60,188 nucleotides of DNA from Roseburia sp. (GCA_019411365.1 DXQT01000006.1:48652-108839), one strand, 5' to 3'. Positions 27,210-36,442 are shown, counted from the first letter of the stretch. Made by a program: numbers and translations. Notes: generated from the sequence alone by a model not told the origin.

Positions 27210-28136
27210 ATGAAAAAAATCAGATATTGCAAAATCACCATTCTGATTTTAGCTGGCTGGGCAATCCTGTCAGTGATAGGATTTCTGGGAAAAGATACGA
27301 TTTACAGCCGTTATACGGTCGATCCGGTAAAAACACCGTACTTTGTTCTGGTCATGCAGGGCATACACGATGGGATTTACCCATGGAGCAGCGACTATGA
27401 GTCACTCTGGGATAAATGGGAACATCTGGCAGAACTGAGAAGAGATGAGGAGCAGATATCCGCGACTGAGAGCACAGAACCTGCCGTAGCGGGAACGGAG
27501 AGTATGGTAGAAACGGAGGCAGTGGCTGAGACAGAGCAGGAGGAAGTAAGAAGCTTTCACCCGGTGGACGCCGGGTACTTCTCAGACGCAGTGTTTATCG
27601 GTGATTCGAGAACCGTGGGACTTCATGATTACGGCGGACTCGATGACAGCACTTTTTATGCGACCGTCGGCATGAATGTATACAACCTCTGGACAGAAAA
27701 GTTCTGTGAAGTGGACGGGGAAAAAGTGACATTAGAGGAAGCGCTTAAGGCAAAAAAATACGGGAAAATCTATTTTCAGATCGGGATCAATGAGATGGGA
27801 AGGGGAACACTGGATGGTTTCATGACAGCCTATGAGGATTCAGTGGAAAAATTCAGGGAACTGCAGCCGGACGCTGTGATCTTCGTTCAGGGGATCATGA
27901 AGGTTGCAAAAGAAAAAAGTGATAAAGATCCGATCTTTAACAATGTGGGGATCGAGCAGCGGAATGAGCGGATCGCTGCACTCGCAGACGGAAAAAATAT
28001 CTTTTACCTTGACATGAATGAGGTCGTATGCGATGAGGAAGGCAACTTAAAGAGCAGTCTGACGTTCGACGACATTCATCTGTATGGTTCAAAATATGGG
28101 ATCTGGGTGGATTACCTGAAGGAGAATGGAATCTGA
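27210..28136 (+). CDS. Membrane-anchored SGNH hydrolase-like protein
   Basis: A 308-residue protein with an N-terminal signal anchor (about residues 7-28), a Glu/Thr-rich linker near 90-115 and an SGNH domain: FIGDSRTVGLHDYG (nucleophile serine), QIGINEMGRG (block III Gly/Asn) and FDDIHLYGSKYG (Asp-x-x-His). This is the extracytoplasmic partner expected beside an MBOAT acyltransferase, functioning as acetyltransferase or esterase on a surface polysaccharide. GGAAGGAG gives a strong ribosome site. Confidence 0.85.
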   Translation: MKKIRYCKITILILAGWAILSVIGFLGKDTIYSRYTVDPVKTPYFVLVMQGIHDGIYPWSSDYESLWDKWEHLAELRRDEEQISATESTEPAVAGTESMVETEAVAETEQEEVRSFHPVDAGYFSDAVFIGDSRTVGLHDYGGLDDSTFYATVGMNVYNLWTEKFCEVDGEKVTLEEALKAKKYGKIYFQIGINEMGRGTLDGFMTAYEDSVEKFRELQPDAVIFVQGIMKVAKEKSDKDPIFNNVGIEQRNERIAALADGKNIFYLDMNEVVCDEEGNLKSSLTFDDIHLYGSKYGIWVDYLKENGI

Positions 28137-28138
28137 AA

Positions 28139-28178
28139 AAACGCTATGGTGCAGGAATTAGCATCATAGCGTTTCTTT
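28139..28178. terminator. Bidirectional terminator between convergent genes
   Basis: A 14-bp stem (28139-28152 with 28161-28174, one G:U pair) with an 8-base loop is flanked by A and T runs. It can stop transcription from the SGNH gene and from the opposite-strand Crp/Fnr gene. Confidence 0.85.
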
Positions 28179-28849
28179 TAATCGTTTTTCTCAAAAATCG
28201 TGAAGGTATTTTTGTTGAATTCCAAAATGCCGGCATCTCTCAATTTGCACAATTCATTGGACATGGCAGAGCGGTCGACAGAGAGATAGTCGGCAAGCTG
28301 TTGGCGGTTGAATGGAATGGTAAAGGTTGAAGCATTGGCTTTTTTCGACTCCATGGACAGGTAGGAGAGCAGTTTCTCTCTGGTGGTACGCTTGGACATA
28401 TGTTCTAACTTGCGGTTTAACTGGAAATTTTTCCGGGACACTAACGTTAGAAGATTGCGGATCAGCCGGTTGTGAAACGCACAGGCAGATGGGCAGACTG
28501 TCAGAATCTTAGAGACCTCCAGAAACAAAATGCGGCAGGTGGAAGCAGCAAAAATATTCATTTCCAGCGGTTCAGTGGAATTGATCGCATAGGCTTCCCC
28601 GAAAATATCGCCCGGGGCACATTCTGCCATCAGATTGGCATTGCCCCAGAAGTCCTCTTTTACAATGTGTACACTCCCCTCCAGTACAATGCCGATGCCT
28701 GTGATGGTTTCCCCATAGGAAAAAATGATCTCGTCTTTGATAAATGTCGTCTCCCGTGCAGAGAGGCAGGAGAGCATGTCCCTGATCTCATCGGTTGTGA
28801 TCCCTGTGAATACAGAGGTCTGTAATAAAAGCAGATCGTCGTTTGTCAT
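28178..28849 (-). CDS. Crp/Fnr family transcription regulator
   Basis: A 223-residue regulator: an N-terminal cyclic-nucleotide-type beta-roll (GETITGIGIVLEGSVHIVKED, then MAECAPGDIFGEAYAI), a long dimer helix and a C-terminal helix-turn-helix (FNRQQLADYLSVDRSAMSNEL). It lacks an N-terminal cysteine cluster, so it is not a classical [4Fe-4S] FNR. It is divergent from a ferredoxin-like gene, an arrangement common in clostridia where the regulator responds to redox or nitrosative stress. Minus-strand AAGGGAG supports the start at 28849; the frame itself opens 13 codons earlier. Confidence 0.9.
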   Translation of the reverse strand: MTNDDLLLLQTSVFTGITTDEIRDMLSCLSARETTFIKDEIIFSYGETITGIGIVLEGSVHIVKEDFWGNANLMAECAPGDIFGEAYAINSTEPLEMNIFAASTCRILFLEVSKILTVCPSACAFHNRLIRNLLTLVSRKNFQLNRKLEHMSKRTTREKLLSYLSMESKKANASTFTIPFNRQQLADYLSVDRSAMSNELCKLRDAGILEFNKNTFTIFEKND

Positions 28850-28894
28850 AGAAACTCCCTTCAAATGTATGTTCGTAGAATAAAACATAATTAC

Positions 28895-28908
28895 GTTGTA
28901 AAAACAAC
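28895..28908. promoter_or_regulatory. Candidate Crp/Fnr operator
   Basis: GTTGT-AAAA-ACAAC is a perfect dyad with the 5-4-5 geometry of Crp/Fnr sites, lying between the divergent regulator and ferredoxin-like genes, 46 bases from the regulator start codon. It would suit autoregulation. The assignment is by geometry only. Confidence 0.4.
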
Positions 28909-28995
28909 AGAAAAATTTTCTTTATTATATTAGTATGCACATAGAAAGTCAAATGAAACAAATAATAGATATGCAGACAACAGGAGGAATGGAAG

Positions 28996-29706
28996 ATGGT
29001 AAGAAGAATTATAGAGATCGACGAGGAAGCATGTGTAGGATGTGGTCTTTGCGCAGAGGCATGTCATGAGGGAGCAATCGCGATGGTGAATGGAAAAGCG
29101 AAGCTTATGCGCGATGATTATTGTGACGGTCTCGGCGACTGTCTGCCGGCCTGTCCGGTAGATGCGATCCATTTTGTGGAGCGTGAGGCGGCAGCTTATG
29201 ATGAGAAGGCAGTGGAAGAACATAAAAAGAGCAAAGAGGCGGCAAAGACACCATGCGGATGTCCGGGAAGTCAGGCGAGAGCCATCCGGAGAGAGGCAGA
29301 TGCAGACAGCAGCGCAGAGCTGCAGGCGGCAGGAGAAATCCGTTCCGAACTGACTCAGTGGCCGGTGCAGATCAAGCTTGCACCGGTCCGTGCGCCATAC
29401 TTTGACGGCGCAAAGCTGTTGATCGCAGCAGACTGCAGCGCATACGCCTATGGAGATTTCCACCGTAAATTTATCCGCGGCCATGTGACACTGATCGGGT
29501 GTCCAAAGTTAGATGATGTGGACTATTCTGAAAAGTTGACAGAAATTATCAAAAACAATGACATCAAATCTGTTACAATAACACGTATGGAAGTGCCTTG
29601 CTGTGGAGGAATTGAGATGGCTGCGAAAAAAGCACTGCAGAACAGTGGAAAATTCATTCCATGGCAGGTGGTGACCATTTCTACGGACGGAAGAATCCTG
29701 GGATAA
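28996..29706 (+). CDS. 4Fe-4S ferredoxin-like protein
   Basis: A 236-residue cytoplasmic iron-sulfur protein. The first cluster motif is ACVGCGLCAEACHEGAI and the second YCDGLGDCLPACPVDAI, with an unusual longer spacing between its first cysteines. A charged helix and a PCGCPGSQARAI segment follow, then a domain with ADCSAYAYG, LIGCPKLDD and EVPCCGGIEMA that may bind further metal. Proteins of this type sit beside Crp/Fnr regulators and often beside hydroxylamine reductase (hcp) in clostridia; no hcp is present here. The redox partner is unknown. Confidence 0.88.
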   Translation: MVRRIIEIDEEACVGCGLCAEACHEGAIAMVNGKAKLMRDDYCDGLGDCLPACPVDAIHFVEREAAAYDEKAVEEHKKSKEAAKTPCGCPGSQARAIRREADADSSAELQAAGEIRSELTQWPVQIKLAPVRAPYFDGAKLLIAADCSAYAYGDFHRKFIRGHVTLIGCPKLDDVDYSEKLTEIIKNNDIKSVTITRMEVPCCGGIEMAAKKALQNSGKFIPWQVVTISTDGRILG

Positions 29707-29774
29707 CAGCAAAATTCTGCGGTTGTCTCCACTTACAGGAGATATTTCAGAAAAAAGAAAGAGAGGACGAAAAT

Positions 29775-30728
29775 ATGAGTGAAACAAGCGTAAATCAGAG
29801 AAAAGTGGCAATGATCGGATGCGGTTTTGTAGGATCTGCAACAGCATTTGCATTAATGGAAAGCGGTCTGTTTTCCGAGATGGTTCTGATCGATGCTGAT
29901 AAAAACAGGGCAGAGGGAGAGGCGCTGGACATCAGCCATGGACTTCCTTTTGCAAGACCAATGAAAATCTATGCCGGAGATTATGATGATATTGTGGATG
30001 CAGCGATCATCATCGTGACAGCAGGCGCCAATCAGAAACCGGATGAGACAAGATTAGATCTTGTCCAGAAAAATGTTGGTATTTTCAAATCCATCATTCC
30101 GGAAATTGCAAAAAGAAACTGCGGAGGAATCCTGTTGATCGTTTCCAATCCGGTGGATATTCTGACCTACACGGCATTGAAATTGTCCGGTTTCCCGGAA
30201 AACCGGGTGCTTGGCTCCGGAACGGTGTTAGATACTGCAAGATTAAAATACAACCTCGGAGAGCATCTGAATGTGGACAGCCGGAGTGTGCACGCATTCA
30301 TTATTGGCGAACACGGCGACAGCGAGCTTGCAGCATGGAGCAGCGCCACTGTTTCGGGTGTGCCGATCAATACATTCTGCGAGATGCGTGGACACTTCAA
30401 CCATGACGAAGCGACCGAGCGTATTGCAGAGAATGTAAAAAACAGTGCTTACGAGATCATTGCAAAGAAAAAGGCGACGTATTTTGGAGTTGCAATGGCA
30501 GTGCGCAGAATCTGCGAGGCGATCATCCGCGACGAAAAATCCATTTTACCGGTATCGAATCTGATGCACGGAGAATTCGGGATTTCCGATATTTCCTTAA
30601 GCATGCCGGCAATCGTGGGAGCGCACGGTGTGGAAAACCGGATTCCGATCACTCTCGATGAGGAGGAAACAGAAAAACTGCAAAGTTCTGCCGGCACTTT
30701 AAAGAAAATTATTGAAGAAGTGTTATAA
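29775..30728 (+). CDS. ldh: L-lactate dehydrogenase
   Basis: A 317-residue NAD-dependent 2-hydroxyacid dehydrogenase converting pyruvate to lactate. The Rossmann glycine motif is GCGFVGSATAFAL, the substrate loop ANQKPDETRLDL has glutamine where malate dehydrogenases have arginine, and the catalytic histidine is in IGEHGDSELAAWS. These features favour lactate over malate. The ATG at 29775 follows AGAGGAC; an upstream in-frame extension overlaps the ferredoxin gene's end and is not family-like. A terminator follows within 20-55 bases. Confidence 0.93.
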   Translation: MSETSVNQRKVAMIGCGFVGSATAFALMESGLFSEMVLIDADKNRAEGEALDISHGLPFARPMKIYAGDYDDIVDAAIIIVTAGANQKPDETRLDLVQKNVGIFKSIIPEIAKRNCGGILLIVSNPVDILTYTALKLSGFPENRVLGSGTVLDTARLKYNLGEHLNVDSRSVHAFIIGEHGDSELAAWSSATVSGVPINTFCEMRGHFNHDEATERIAENVKNSAYEIIAKKKATYFGVAMAVRRICEAIIRDEKSILPVSNLMHGEFGISDISLSMPAIVGAHGVENRIPITLDEEETEKLQSSAGTLKKIIEEVL

Positions 30729-30747
30729 AAAATGATAGAATGAAAGA

Positions 30748-30781
30748 AAAAGCCAGACATATTTTGTGTTTGGCTTTTCTT
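30748..30781 (+). terminator. Intrinsic terminator after ldh
   Basis: AAAAGCCAGACA and TGTTTGGCTTTT form a 12-bp stem with one G:U pair and a short loop, ending in a T-rich tract at 30775-30781. Confidence 0.8.
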
Positions 30782-30799
30782 AAGTCTGGAGAGAAAAAC

Positions 30800-31162
30800 A
30801 TGGAAAAAATATTAATCTATCAGGTAAAAGAAAAAGAAGCGGTAAAACAGCTGCTTGCGCCAATGAAAATCCGTCTGGAGGAGATCGAAGCCACAGATTT
30901 ACGGCAGAGTATCGGAGATCTCGCAGAGGAAAAAAAGAACGTACTCACAGCACCATTTACCGGCAGCGCACCACAGGAGAGCCTTATGGTATTCTGCGGT
31001 GTGAATGAAAAACATTTTGACAAAATACTGTTTGAACTGCGCCGGAAACAGATCCCGGTTGACTATAAAGCAGTCCTTACACCATCGAACCGGAAATGGA
31101 GTGTGCTTATGCTTATGCTGGAACTTACGAAGGAGAAAAACAGCTTCCGGCAGGGAAACTGA
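30800..31162 (+). CDS. DUF3783 domain protein
   Basis: A 120-residue soluble protein. Its pattern MEKILIYQVKEKEAVKQLLAPM, read here in two parts (MEKILIYQV and AVKQLLAPM), together with MVFCGVNEKHFDKILFELRRK and YKAVLTPSNRKW, matches the DUF3783 family common in clostridia. It is a small alpha/beta protein of unknown function. The ATG at 30800 follows GGAGAG; the frame opens earlier within the terminator and is not coding there. It stands alone between a terminator and the HD-GYP gene. Confidence 0.78.
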   Translation: MEKILIYQVKEKEAVKQLLAPMKIRLEEIEATDLRQSIGDLAEEKKNVLTAPFTGSAPQESLMVFCGVNEKHFDKILFELRRKQIPVDYKAVLTPSNRKWSVLMLMLELTKEKNSFRQGN

Positions 31163-31325
31163 AACGGAACAGGGACAGATCCGAACCGGAAATGGACAAG
31201 CGTGCAGATTCTTGTATGAAATGTAAAAATATGGTAACATAATGATATATGTCTGCGTACAGAGACAGTATCTGACGGCAGACCGCGTATGGAAATACGA
31301 TATTTCACACGAAGGAGAATGAAAA

Positions 31326-33755
31326 ATGGAACATTTCATGAATCTGGTGTTGATCAAAAATATATATATTGGTATTCCAATGGCTGCACTCATATGCTAT
31401 CTGTTTTTACTATTCTGTTTTCTGAATGTTGCAGAGAAATCATCAGAAGTAAGAGATCTCAAGGCAATACTGTCGGCATTATTGTCCTGGACAGGCGGCG
31501 CTGTGCTCATGAGACTGCAGATCAGCCCGGGGATACAGTTCTGGTATCATGTATCACTGATGGGACTTTTTACGATCCCGATACTGATATATGGATTTTT
31601 GTTCCATTATCTTGACATCCGGGGAAAGGACAGATTTCTGGATGGCTGTATGGCTGTGACAGTATCAGCTGTCCTGCTGAATGTTTTTACCGGTTGTATT
31701 CTCCCACCGCCGGAAGTGCAGATCATGGCGAATGGCGGTATATCCTACCATTATCATGCAAAAACAGGCATCTGGTTGCTGGCAGCAGCAGAGATATTTC
31801 TGTTAGTGTATGTAACGCTGCTTGCCCACAAAAAAATCGGGGAACAATTAGAGTATCGGAAAAAACTCGTCCCATTATTAATAGGAACACTGCTCATCAT
31901 GGGTGGAAATATTCTGTGCGTGATGCCATGGAGCGGTGATTTCCCATTCGATACCCTTGGCGGAGTGGGAATGGCGGTCTGTTTTGTATACATTATTTAT
32001 AAACAGTATCTGTTCTCATTTTCCATGCGTGCGACAACAGGTGCCGTATATTTGATCGCAGTAGTTGTAGCGTTTCTTCCAATGATTATTTTGGAGCCAA
32101 ACATTGACCATGTGATTGGCCAGACGGACAGCTTTACCAGACAGTTTATCACAGTGTTTGTCGTTCTGCAGTGCCTCTGGATGGTGCTGGTCATGAGCTA
32201 TGCCAGAAAATGGCTGGAGCGTATCCTGTACCAGAAGAAAAAACACATTGTGGAGAGCCTTGTGGAATTTCAGGATATGGCGGCCTCGATCCTGAATAAA
32301 AAAGAACTGTACCAGAAAATCCGAAGCACCGTCAGTTCGGCAGTACCGGACTCGTATGCACGTATTTTTGAAAAAAGAGATGACCATTTTGTGGAGTGTA
32401 CGGCAGACGGAGACCGGGTGCTGGACACAGAGGAGGAGGCAAGGCTGAGGTCATTCTGCGGCACCGGCGGCATTCATAAAAAACCGGAGATCGCAGTTTT
32501 TAAGTATGACGATAAAATTTATGGATTTTTATATGTGGAGCTTCACAGAAAAAACAGGCTGATCTATGATGAGGCGGACTGTATCCGGCAGATCGCAAAC
32601 AGCGTATCCGGCGCATTAAAAAATATCAGTGCCTATGAAAAAGTATATCAGGTGTCCATTCATGATGAACTGACAGGTCTGTATAACCGCAGCTATTGCA
32701 GTGAATTTATAAAAAATCTGGACATAAAGGAACATCCTACAGGAATGATATATCTGGATATGGATAACTTCAAGTTATATAATGATCTGTACGGCGAGGA
32801 GACCGGAGACCAGATCCTGAAGTGGAGCGCATCCCAGGTGCAGAACCTCTGCAGTGACAAAATGTCGGTATTCCGTGTCGGTTCCAATGAATTTCTTATT
32901 ATTGCGGAAGAAAGCAGAAAAGAAATACTATTGTCGTTTGCGCGGCTGATACAGAATACGATATTAGAACAGAAAGAAGATAAGCCAAAAGTCATCCAGC
33001 CGATTACGTTCAGCATTGGAATCGCATGGGACAAAAACATGGCAGAAAGTGCAAGAAAATTATTCCGTCAGGCAAGACGGGCAGCCTTCTATGCAAAAGG
33101 AAATGGTAAAAACCATATCGAGATTTACGAGAAGAGTTTTGAGGGACAGGAACAGAGCAGGGAGAAAGGTTATGAGCAGGTAACGCCGACGATTTTTGCG
33201 CTGATGGCAGCAGTTGATGCCAAGGATTCGTTCACCTTTGAACACTCTGAGAATGTTTCCGGGTATGCGATGAAGCTTGCAGCAAAAATGGGGCTTCCAA
33301 AGGATGATATCCAGACTGCAAAAGTGGCAGGTCTGCTCCATGATATCGGAAAAATCGGTATCCCGGAAAGCATCTTAAAGAAGAAGGGCAAACTGACAGA
33401 TGAGGAATACGAGGTAATGAAAACTCATGTGGAGAATTCCATTGAGATGATCCATTTCCTCCCGAATATGAACTATGTCATTCCGGCGGTTTTATCCCAT
33501 CATGAACGCTATGATGGAAAAGGCTATCCGGGCGGTGTCAAGGGAACGGACATCCCGATTTTAGGCAGGATCCTTGCAGTGTGTGACAGCTTTGATGCAA
33601 TGGTGTCCCGGAGGGCTTATAAGGATGCCTTAAGCGTGGAGTATGCGATCGGGGAATTAGAAAAAGGAAAAGGCACGCAGTTTGATCCGGATGTCGCAGA
33701 AGCATTTATTGAATTGATCGAGGAAGATCCTTCGTTTCAGGTGAAAGCTTCGTAA
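31326..33755 (+). CDS. Membrane GGDEF/HD-GYP cyclic-di-GMP protein
   Basis: An 809-residue signalling protein: about seven to eight membrane helices (residues 1-300), a GAF-like segment (about 310-440), a GGDEF domain from DELTGLYNR (residue 448) and an HD-GYP phosphodiesterase domain (about 620-800). The cyclase signature GGDEF is degenerate (VGSNEF), so diguanylate cyclase activity is unlikely and it may only bind GTP or be a scaffold. HD-GYP is intact: LLHDIGKIGIPE, LSHHERYDGKGYPGG. The protein should lower cyclic-di-GMP in response to a membrane signal. GGAGAATG precedes the ATG. A terminator-like hairpin follows the gene. Confidence 0.9.
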   Translation: MEHFMNLVLIKNIYIGIPMAALICYLFLLFCFLNVAEKSSEVRDLKAILSALLSWTGGAVLMRLQISPGIQFWYHVSLMGLFTIPILIYGFLFHYLDIRGKDRFLDGCMAVTVSAVLLNVFTGCILPPPEVQIMANGGISYHYHAKTGIWLLAAAEIFLLVYVTLLAHKKIGEQLEYRKKLVPLLIGTLLIMGGNILCVMPWSGDFPFDTLGGVGMAVCFVYIIYKQYLFSFSMRATTGAVYLIAVVVAFLPMIILEPNIDHVIGQTDSFTRQFITVFVVLQCLWMVLVMSYARKWLERILYQKKKHIVESLVEFQDMAASILNKKELYQKIRSTVSSAVPDSYARIFEKRDDHFVECTADGDRVLDTEEEARLRSFCGTGGIHKKPEIAVFKYDDKIYGFLYVELHRKNRLIYDEADCIRQIANSVSGALKNISAYEKVYQVSIHDELTGLYNRSYCSEFIKNLDIKEHPTGMIYLDMDNFKLYNDLYGEETGDQILKWSASQVQNLCSDKMSVFRVGSNEFLIIAEESRKEILLSFARLIQNTILEQKEDKPKVIQPITFSIGIAWDKNMAESARKLFRQARRAAFYAKGNGKNHIEIYEKSFEGQEQSREKGYEQVTPTIFALMAAVDAKDSFTFEHSENVSGYAMKLAAKMGLPKDDIQTAKVAGLLHDIGKIGIPESILKKKGKLTDEEYEVMKTHVENSIEMIHFLPNMNYVIPAVLSHHERYDGKGYPGGVKGTDIPILGRILAVCDSFDAMVSRRAYKDALSVEYAIGELEKGKGTQFDPDVAEAFIELIEEDPSFQVKAS

Positions 33756-33847
33756 TATCTTTTCAATACGATGTGCATTGATGGCAAGGGAGAAAAGAAG
33801 AAAAACAGAGAGCAAATATGGATAAAATATAGTGTATCATTGATTCA

Positions 33848-33867
33848 GCCGCCACATTTGTGGCGGC
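33848..33867. terminator. Hairpin between convergent genes
   Basis: GCCGCCAC (33848-33855) pairs perfectly with GTGGCGGC (33860-33867) over an ATTT loop. T-rich sequence follows on the plus strand, so it probably ends the HD-GYP transcript and perhaps the opposite Rpn transcript. Confidence 0.65.
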
Positions 33868-33877
33868 TTGTTTCCTC

Positions 33878-34849
33878 TTATGCGTCAGAAGAAATAGTTT
33901 CTACTTCCTGTTGGGATAAACCTGAAAATTTTGCAATCTCTTCTATAGTAAATTTGTTCGATTGCAGCATCCTTCTGGCAGTTTCAATTGCAGCATGGTT
34001 TTGTCCTTCGGAAAATCCAGATTCACGACCTTCGGAAAATCCGGTTTCATGTCCGGATTTTTCACCATCAGAAAAACCGGCTTCATACTCAGCCTTTCGC
34101 AATTTCTTCTCTTCCAATTCTTTATCATATTCAAAAATACTCATACTGATAACCTCCGCACGATTTTTGGAAAGAAATTCTGCAAGAATCCCTTCCTTTA
34201 TGCATTCGTCAACAGCACATTCTACAGCCTGATTCAGAGACATGTTGGCAGCATAGTGCCGTACTCTGGCGACATATTGCGCATATTCTTTCAAAGTGCT
34301 GCAATGCTGCATCAATTCAGCATTATGTCCTTCGTTTACATTTAATACAGTGACAGTCAATTCAAGCTTTGGTTCGCCTGACAGATTTTCAAATGCTGAA
34401 GAAAGCTTAAGTTCAGTGCAGTCAGACAATATCGTTGAACCATTATAAAACTCAATAAAATTCGGCGCAGGAATTTTTTGCAAAGTAGAAGAATAGAGAG
34501 ATTTCTTATCCACGAGTTTCTGATATTCGTTACTAATATAGAATAAATCCCGAAGAGGGATATTTGGATTGTAGGTTGACTGGTGCTCGTACAGATATAA
34601 ATTAGTATCAATGATAAATGCGAGGTCATTTTTCATACCCATGTAAATTGCATTTTCTAATGTGACGATTTCCAAGTCATCAGGATTTTTATAATCTCTC
34701 TGATTTACTGCGTTGTAGAGTGAAAGCAGGTTCTTACGGTTGGAAAATAACATCCGAAAAACGGTGTCTTTATAATTCCGGTTGGCTGCAGGAACTTTAA
34801 CTGTGAAAGTTTTCTTTGTGTTTTGTAGTTTTCTTTTTCGTTTTGCCAT
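33878..34849 (-). CDS. Rpn family PD-(D/E)XK nuclease/transposase-like protein
   Basis: A 323-residue protein of the recombination-promoting nuclease family. The N-terminal part has YKDTVFRMLFSNRKNLLSLYNAV, and the PD-(D/E)XK core is visible as KNDLAFIIDTNLYLYEHQST, with an aspartate and E-x-Q instead of E-x-K as in this family. The C-terminal region contains repeated G-F-S-[DE]-G-x-x-x-G units, typical of the group, and a helix-turn-helix-like end (EEIAKFSGLSQQEV). Minus-strand AGGAGGA supports the start. Homologues are multi-copy in Lachnospiraceae. Their cellular role (DNA uptake, recombination or defence) is debated. A remnant relative lies at 13801-14055. Confidence 0.8.
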   Translation of the reverse strand: MAKRKRKLQNTKKTFTVKVPAANRNYKDTVFRMLFSNRKNLLSLYNAVNQRDYKNPDDLEIVTLENAIYMGMKNDLAFIIDTNLYLYEHQSTYNPNIPLRDLFYISNEYQKLVDKKSLYSSTLQKIPAPNFIEFYNGSTILSDCTELKLSSAFENLSGEPKLELTVTVLNVNEGHNAELMQHCSTLKEYAQYVARVRHYAANMSLNQAVECAVDECIKEGILAEFLSKNRAEVISMSIFEYDKELEEKKLRKAEYEAGFSDGEKSGHETGFSEGRESGFSEGQNHAAIETARRMLQSNKFTIEEIAKFSGLSQQEVETISSDA

Positions 34850-35466
34850 AAATGATTCCTCCTGAGATCGGCGGGGCAGTTGGAAAACTGTCCAGGCAGG
34901 AGAAATCTATATTTCTGATATCCGTCTCCTGCTTTTAAATTAGTTAATGGGTAATTGAAAGCATAGATACGAATGAATTACGGAGATTATCAGGGATAAT
35001 CAGCCGTTTCCAGAATATAGATGGCAAATGCACCATAAAGATTTTGTAAAATATGCTTTCTGTCATTGTAACATGAGAGATAATTGCAGGCAAGAAGAAA
35101 TTTACAACTTTTTGATGAAGGTTTTGATGATTTTAAACGAACTGTATCCGAAAAATCAGGAGTAAAGTTTGAAACAAAAAAGCATTAGAGAATAAGAAAA
35201 ACACTGAGACAGGAGAGGTATGCGAGTGCAGCGGAAGGATTGGGAAGGATGGTTGCATAGATTCGCAGGACTACACATAGTTCACCTTGAAAAGAAAAAC
35301 GGCAAATTGTATAATTGCCATAGGAATCATTATCAGTTCCGATTTTTACATGATTGGAACTGATATAAGAGTCGAAAGCTGCAAATAACTGCTTGGTCAG
35401 CAGACACTAACTACGAACAGCGTCAGGACGTTATCGCTTGATATATGAAGGGTGAGGTGCAGTATT
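34850..35466. other. 617-bp AT-rich stretch without an intact gene
   Basis: It holds the minus-strand ribosome site of the Rpn gene at its left end, a possible 30-codon coding remnant ending at about 35190 in the plus frame that reads LFDEGFDDFKRTVSEKSG (no start, no homology recognised), the promoter repeat at 35276-35318, and a 9-bp perfect hairpin at 35332-35364 (ATCAGTTCC with GGAACTGAT). Nothing else convincing was seen. Confidence 0.6.
35276..35318 (+). promoter_or_regulatory. Orphan copy of a 43-bp promoter repeat
   Basis: TTGAAA (35287-35292), 17-base spacer, TATAAT (35310-35315): a strong sigma-A promoter. The whole 43-bp block recurs at 41219-41261 with a single mismatch. At the second site it stands before the AAA/nuclease gene; here no intact gene follows directly, so the copy appears orphaned. 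Confidence 0.8.
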
Positions 35467-35856
35467 ATGAGAAACTTGAGAAGAATCACAGTAATTATGG
35501 TCATGGTATGTCTTATGATAGGACAAAGTGGGTGTGCTGGAATTTTTGATTCAACAAAAAGCGAGGTTCGCATTGCGAAAAAAGTATTAAAGGAAAAATA
35601 CAATGAAGACTTTGAAATCATTTCACTGGGAGGACGTGGGGGAACACTGACGAATGATACCTTTACTATAAAATGTTATCCGGTATCTGATCCTGACTGC
35701 ATCTTTAAAGCTGAGATATAAAAAGAGGGGAATTTTTATCCGATTGTTGGAAGAGATACAACAATTGGGTATGAGAGTATCTATTATTTAACACAAGAGC
35801 AGTATGATGATGCGGTAATAGGTGGAAAAGTAAGGATAAGTTTAAAAGGCAAATAA
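35467..35856 (+). pseudogene. Small lipoprotein gene split by one in-frame stop
   Basis: Codons 1-84 encode a signal peptide with lipobox IGQSGC at about residue 21 and a small alpha/beta segment (VRIAKKVLKEKYNEDFEI). A TAA at 35719-35721 interrupts the frame, which then continues open for 44 codons to a second TAA at 35854. The continuation (YPIVGRDTTIGYESIYYL, QYDDAVIGGKVRI) is clearly protein-like and resembles the end of the frame at 40857-41123. I read this as one 129-codon lipoprotein gene with a nonsense mutation. Function unknown; it may be an orphan immunity-type lipoprotein. Confidence 0.6.
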
Positions 35857-35971
35857 TGAAAAATAGCAACTGCGTACAGGTAAGATGAAACTCAAATAGA
35901 ATTTGCAAATGAAAAATTTGTATTTTATGAGTAAAATGCAGTAAATTCAAAAAGAGTAAATGGTGGTTAAC

Positions 35972-36421
35972 ATGAAAAAAAAGATGAATTCAAAAAATAT
36001 AATTGTTAGTTTTATTTTTTTGATAGGTGGAATAGCAATGCTTGTATTCACACTTCTGGTTGGTATACCTTCAATAAAGCAGAGTGCGGAGGTATGTACG
36101 TTAGAGGTCGAAGCAATTGTTATTGATAATAAATCAGATTTGAAATCTGACAGTGATTATGGTCAAAGTTATCGTTATAATCAAGTTGTTGAGTATGTTG
36201 TTGAAGATAAAAAAATACAAACAACTATACATAATCTAACATCAGATCCTGTACCAGAAGGAACAAAAATAACATTATGGGTTGATCCAGAGAATCCGTA
36301 TATTTATACCAATAACAGGGACATAAAACCTACTACGATTATTGTTCCCATTGCAATACCAATTGGTATTATGTTATTTGGAGTATTAGGTTTGGTTTTT
36401 AATTTGAAAAAAGAAAAATAA
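35972..36421 (+). CDS. DUF3592 membrane protein
   Basis: A 149-residue protein with two transmembrane segments (about residues 9-31 and 116-138) around an extracytoplasmic beta-rich domain. The middle section CTLEVEAIVIDNKSD and ITLWVDPENPYIY fits the DUF3592 pattern, where a hydrophobic strand pair is followed by V-[DN]-P-x-[ND]-P. An in-frame ATG at 35960 is possible, but GGTGG before 35972 is the better ribosome site. Found in an AT-rich, gene-fragment-rich stretch. Function unknown. Confidence 0.65.
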   Translation: MKKKMNSKNIIVSFIFLIGGIAMLVFTLLVGIPSIKQSAEVCTLEVEAIVIDNKSDLKSDSDYGQSYRYNQVVEYVVEDKKIQTTIHNLTSDPVPEGTKITLWVDPENPYIYTNNRDIKPTTIIVPIAIPIGIMLFGVLGLVFNLKKEK

Positions 36422-36442
36422 AGGAAAAGGAATAACGACATC

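Noticed and set aside
31087..31192. 14-bp direct repeat (GAACCGGAAATGGA) at the end of and after the DUF3783 gene
   Set aside because: Short, two copies only, and with no associated structure; may be a local slip duplication.
35118..35190. 30-codon protein-like stretch (LFDEGFDDFKRTVSEKSG)
   Set aside because: No start, too short, no family recognised; noted only as possible debris.
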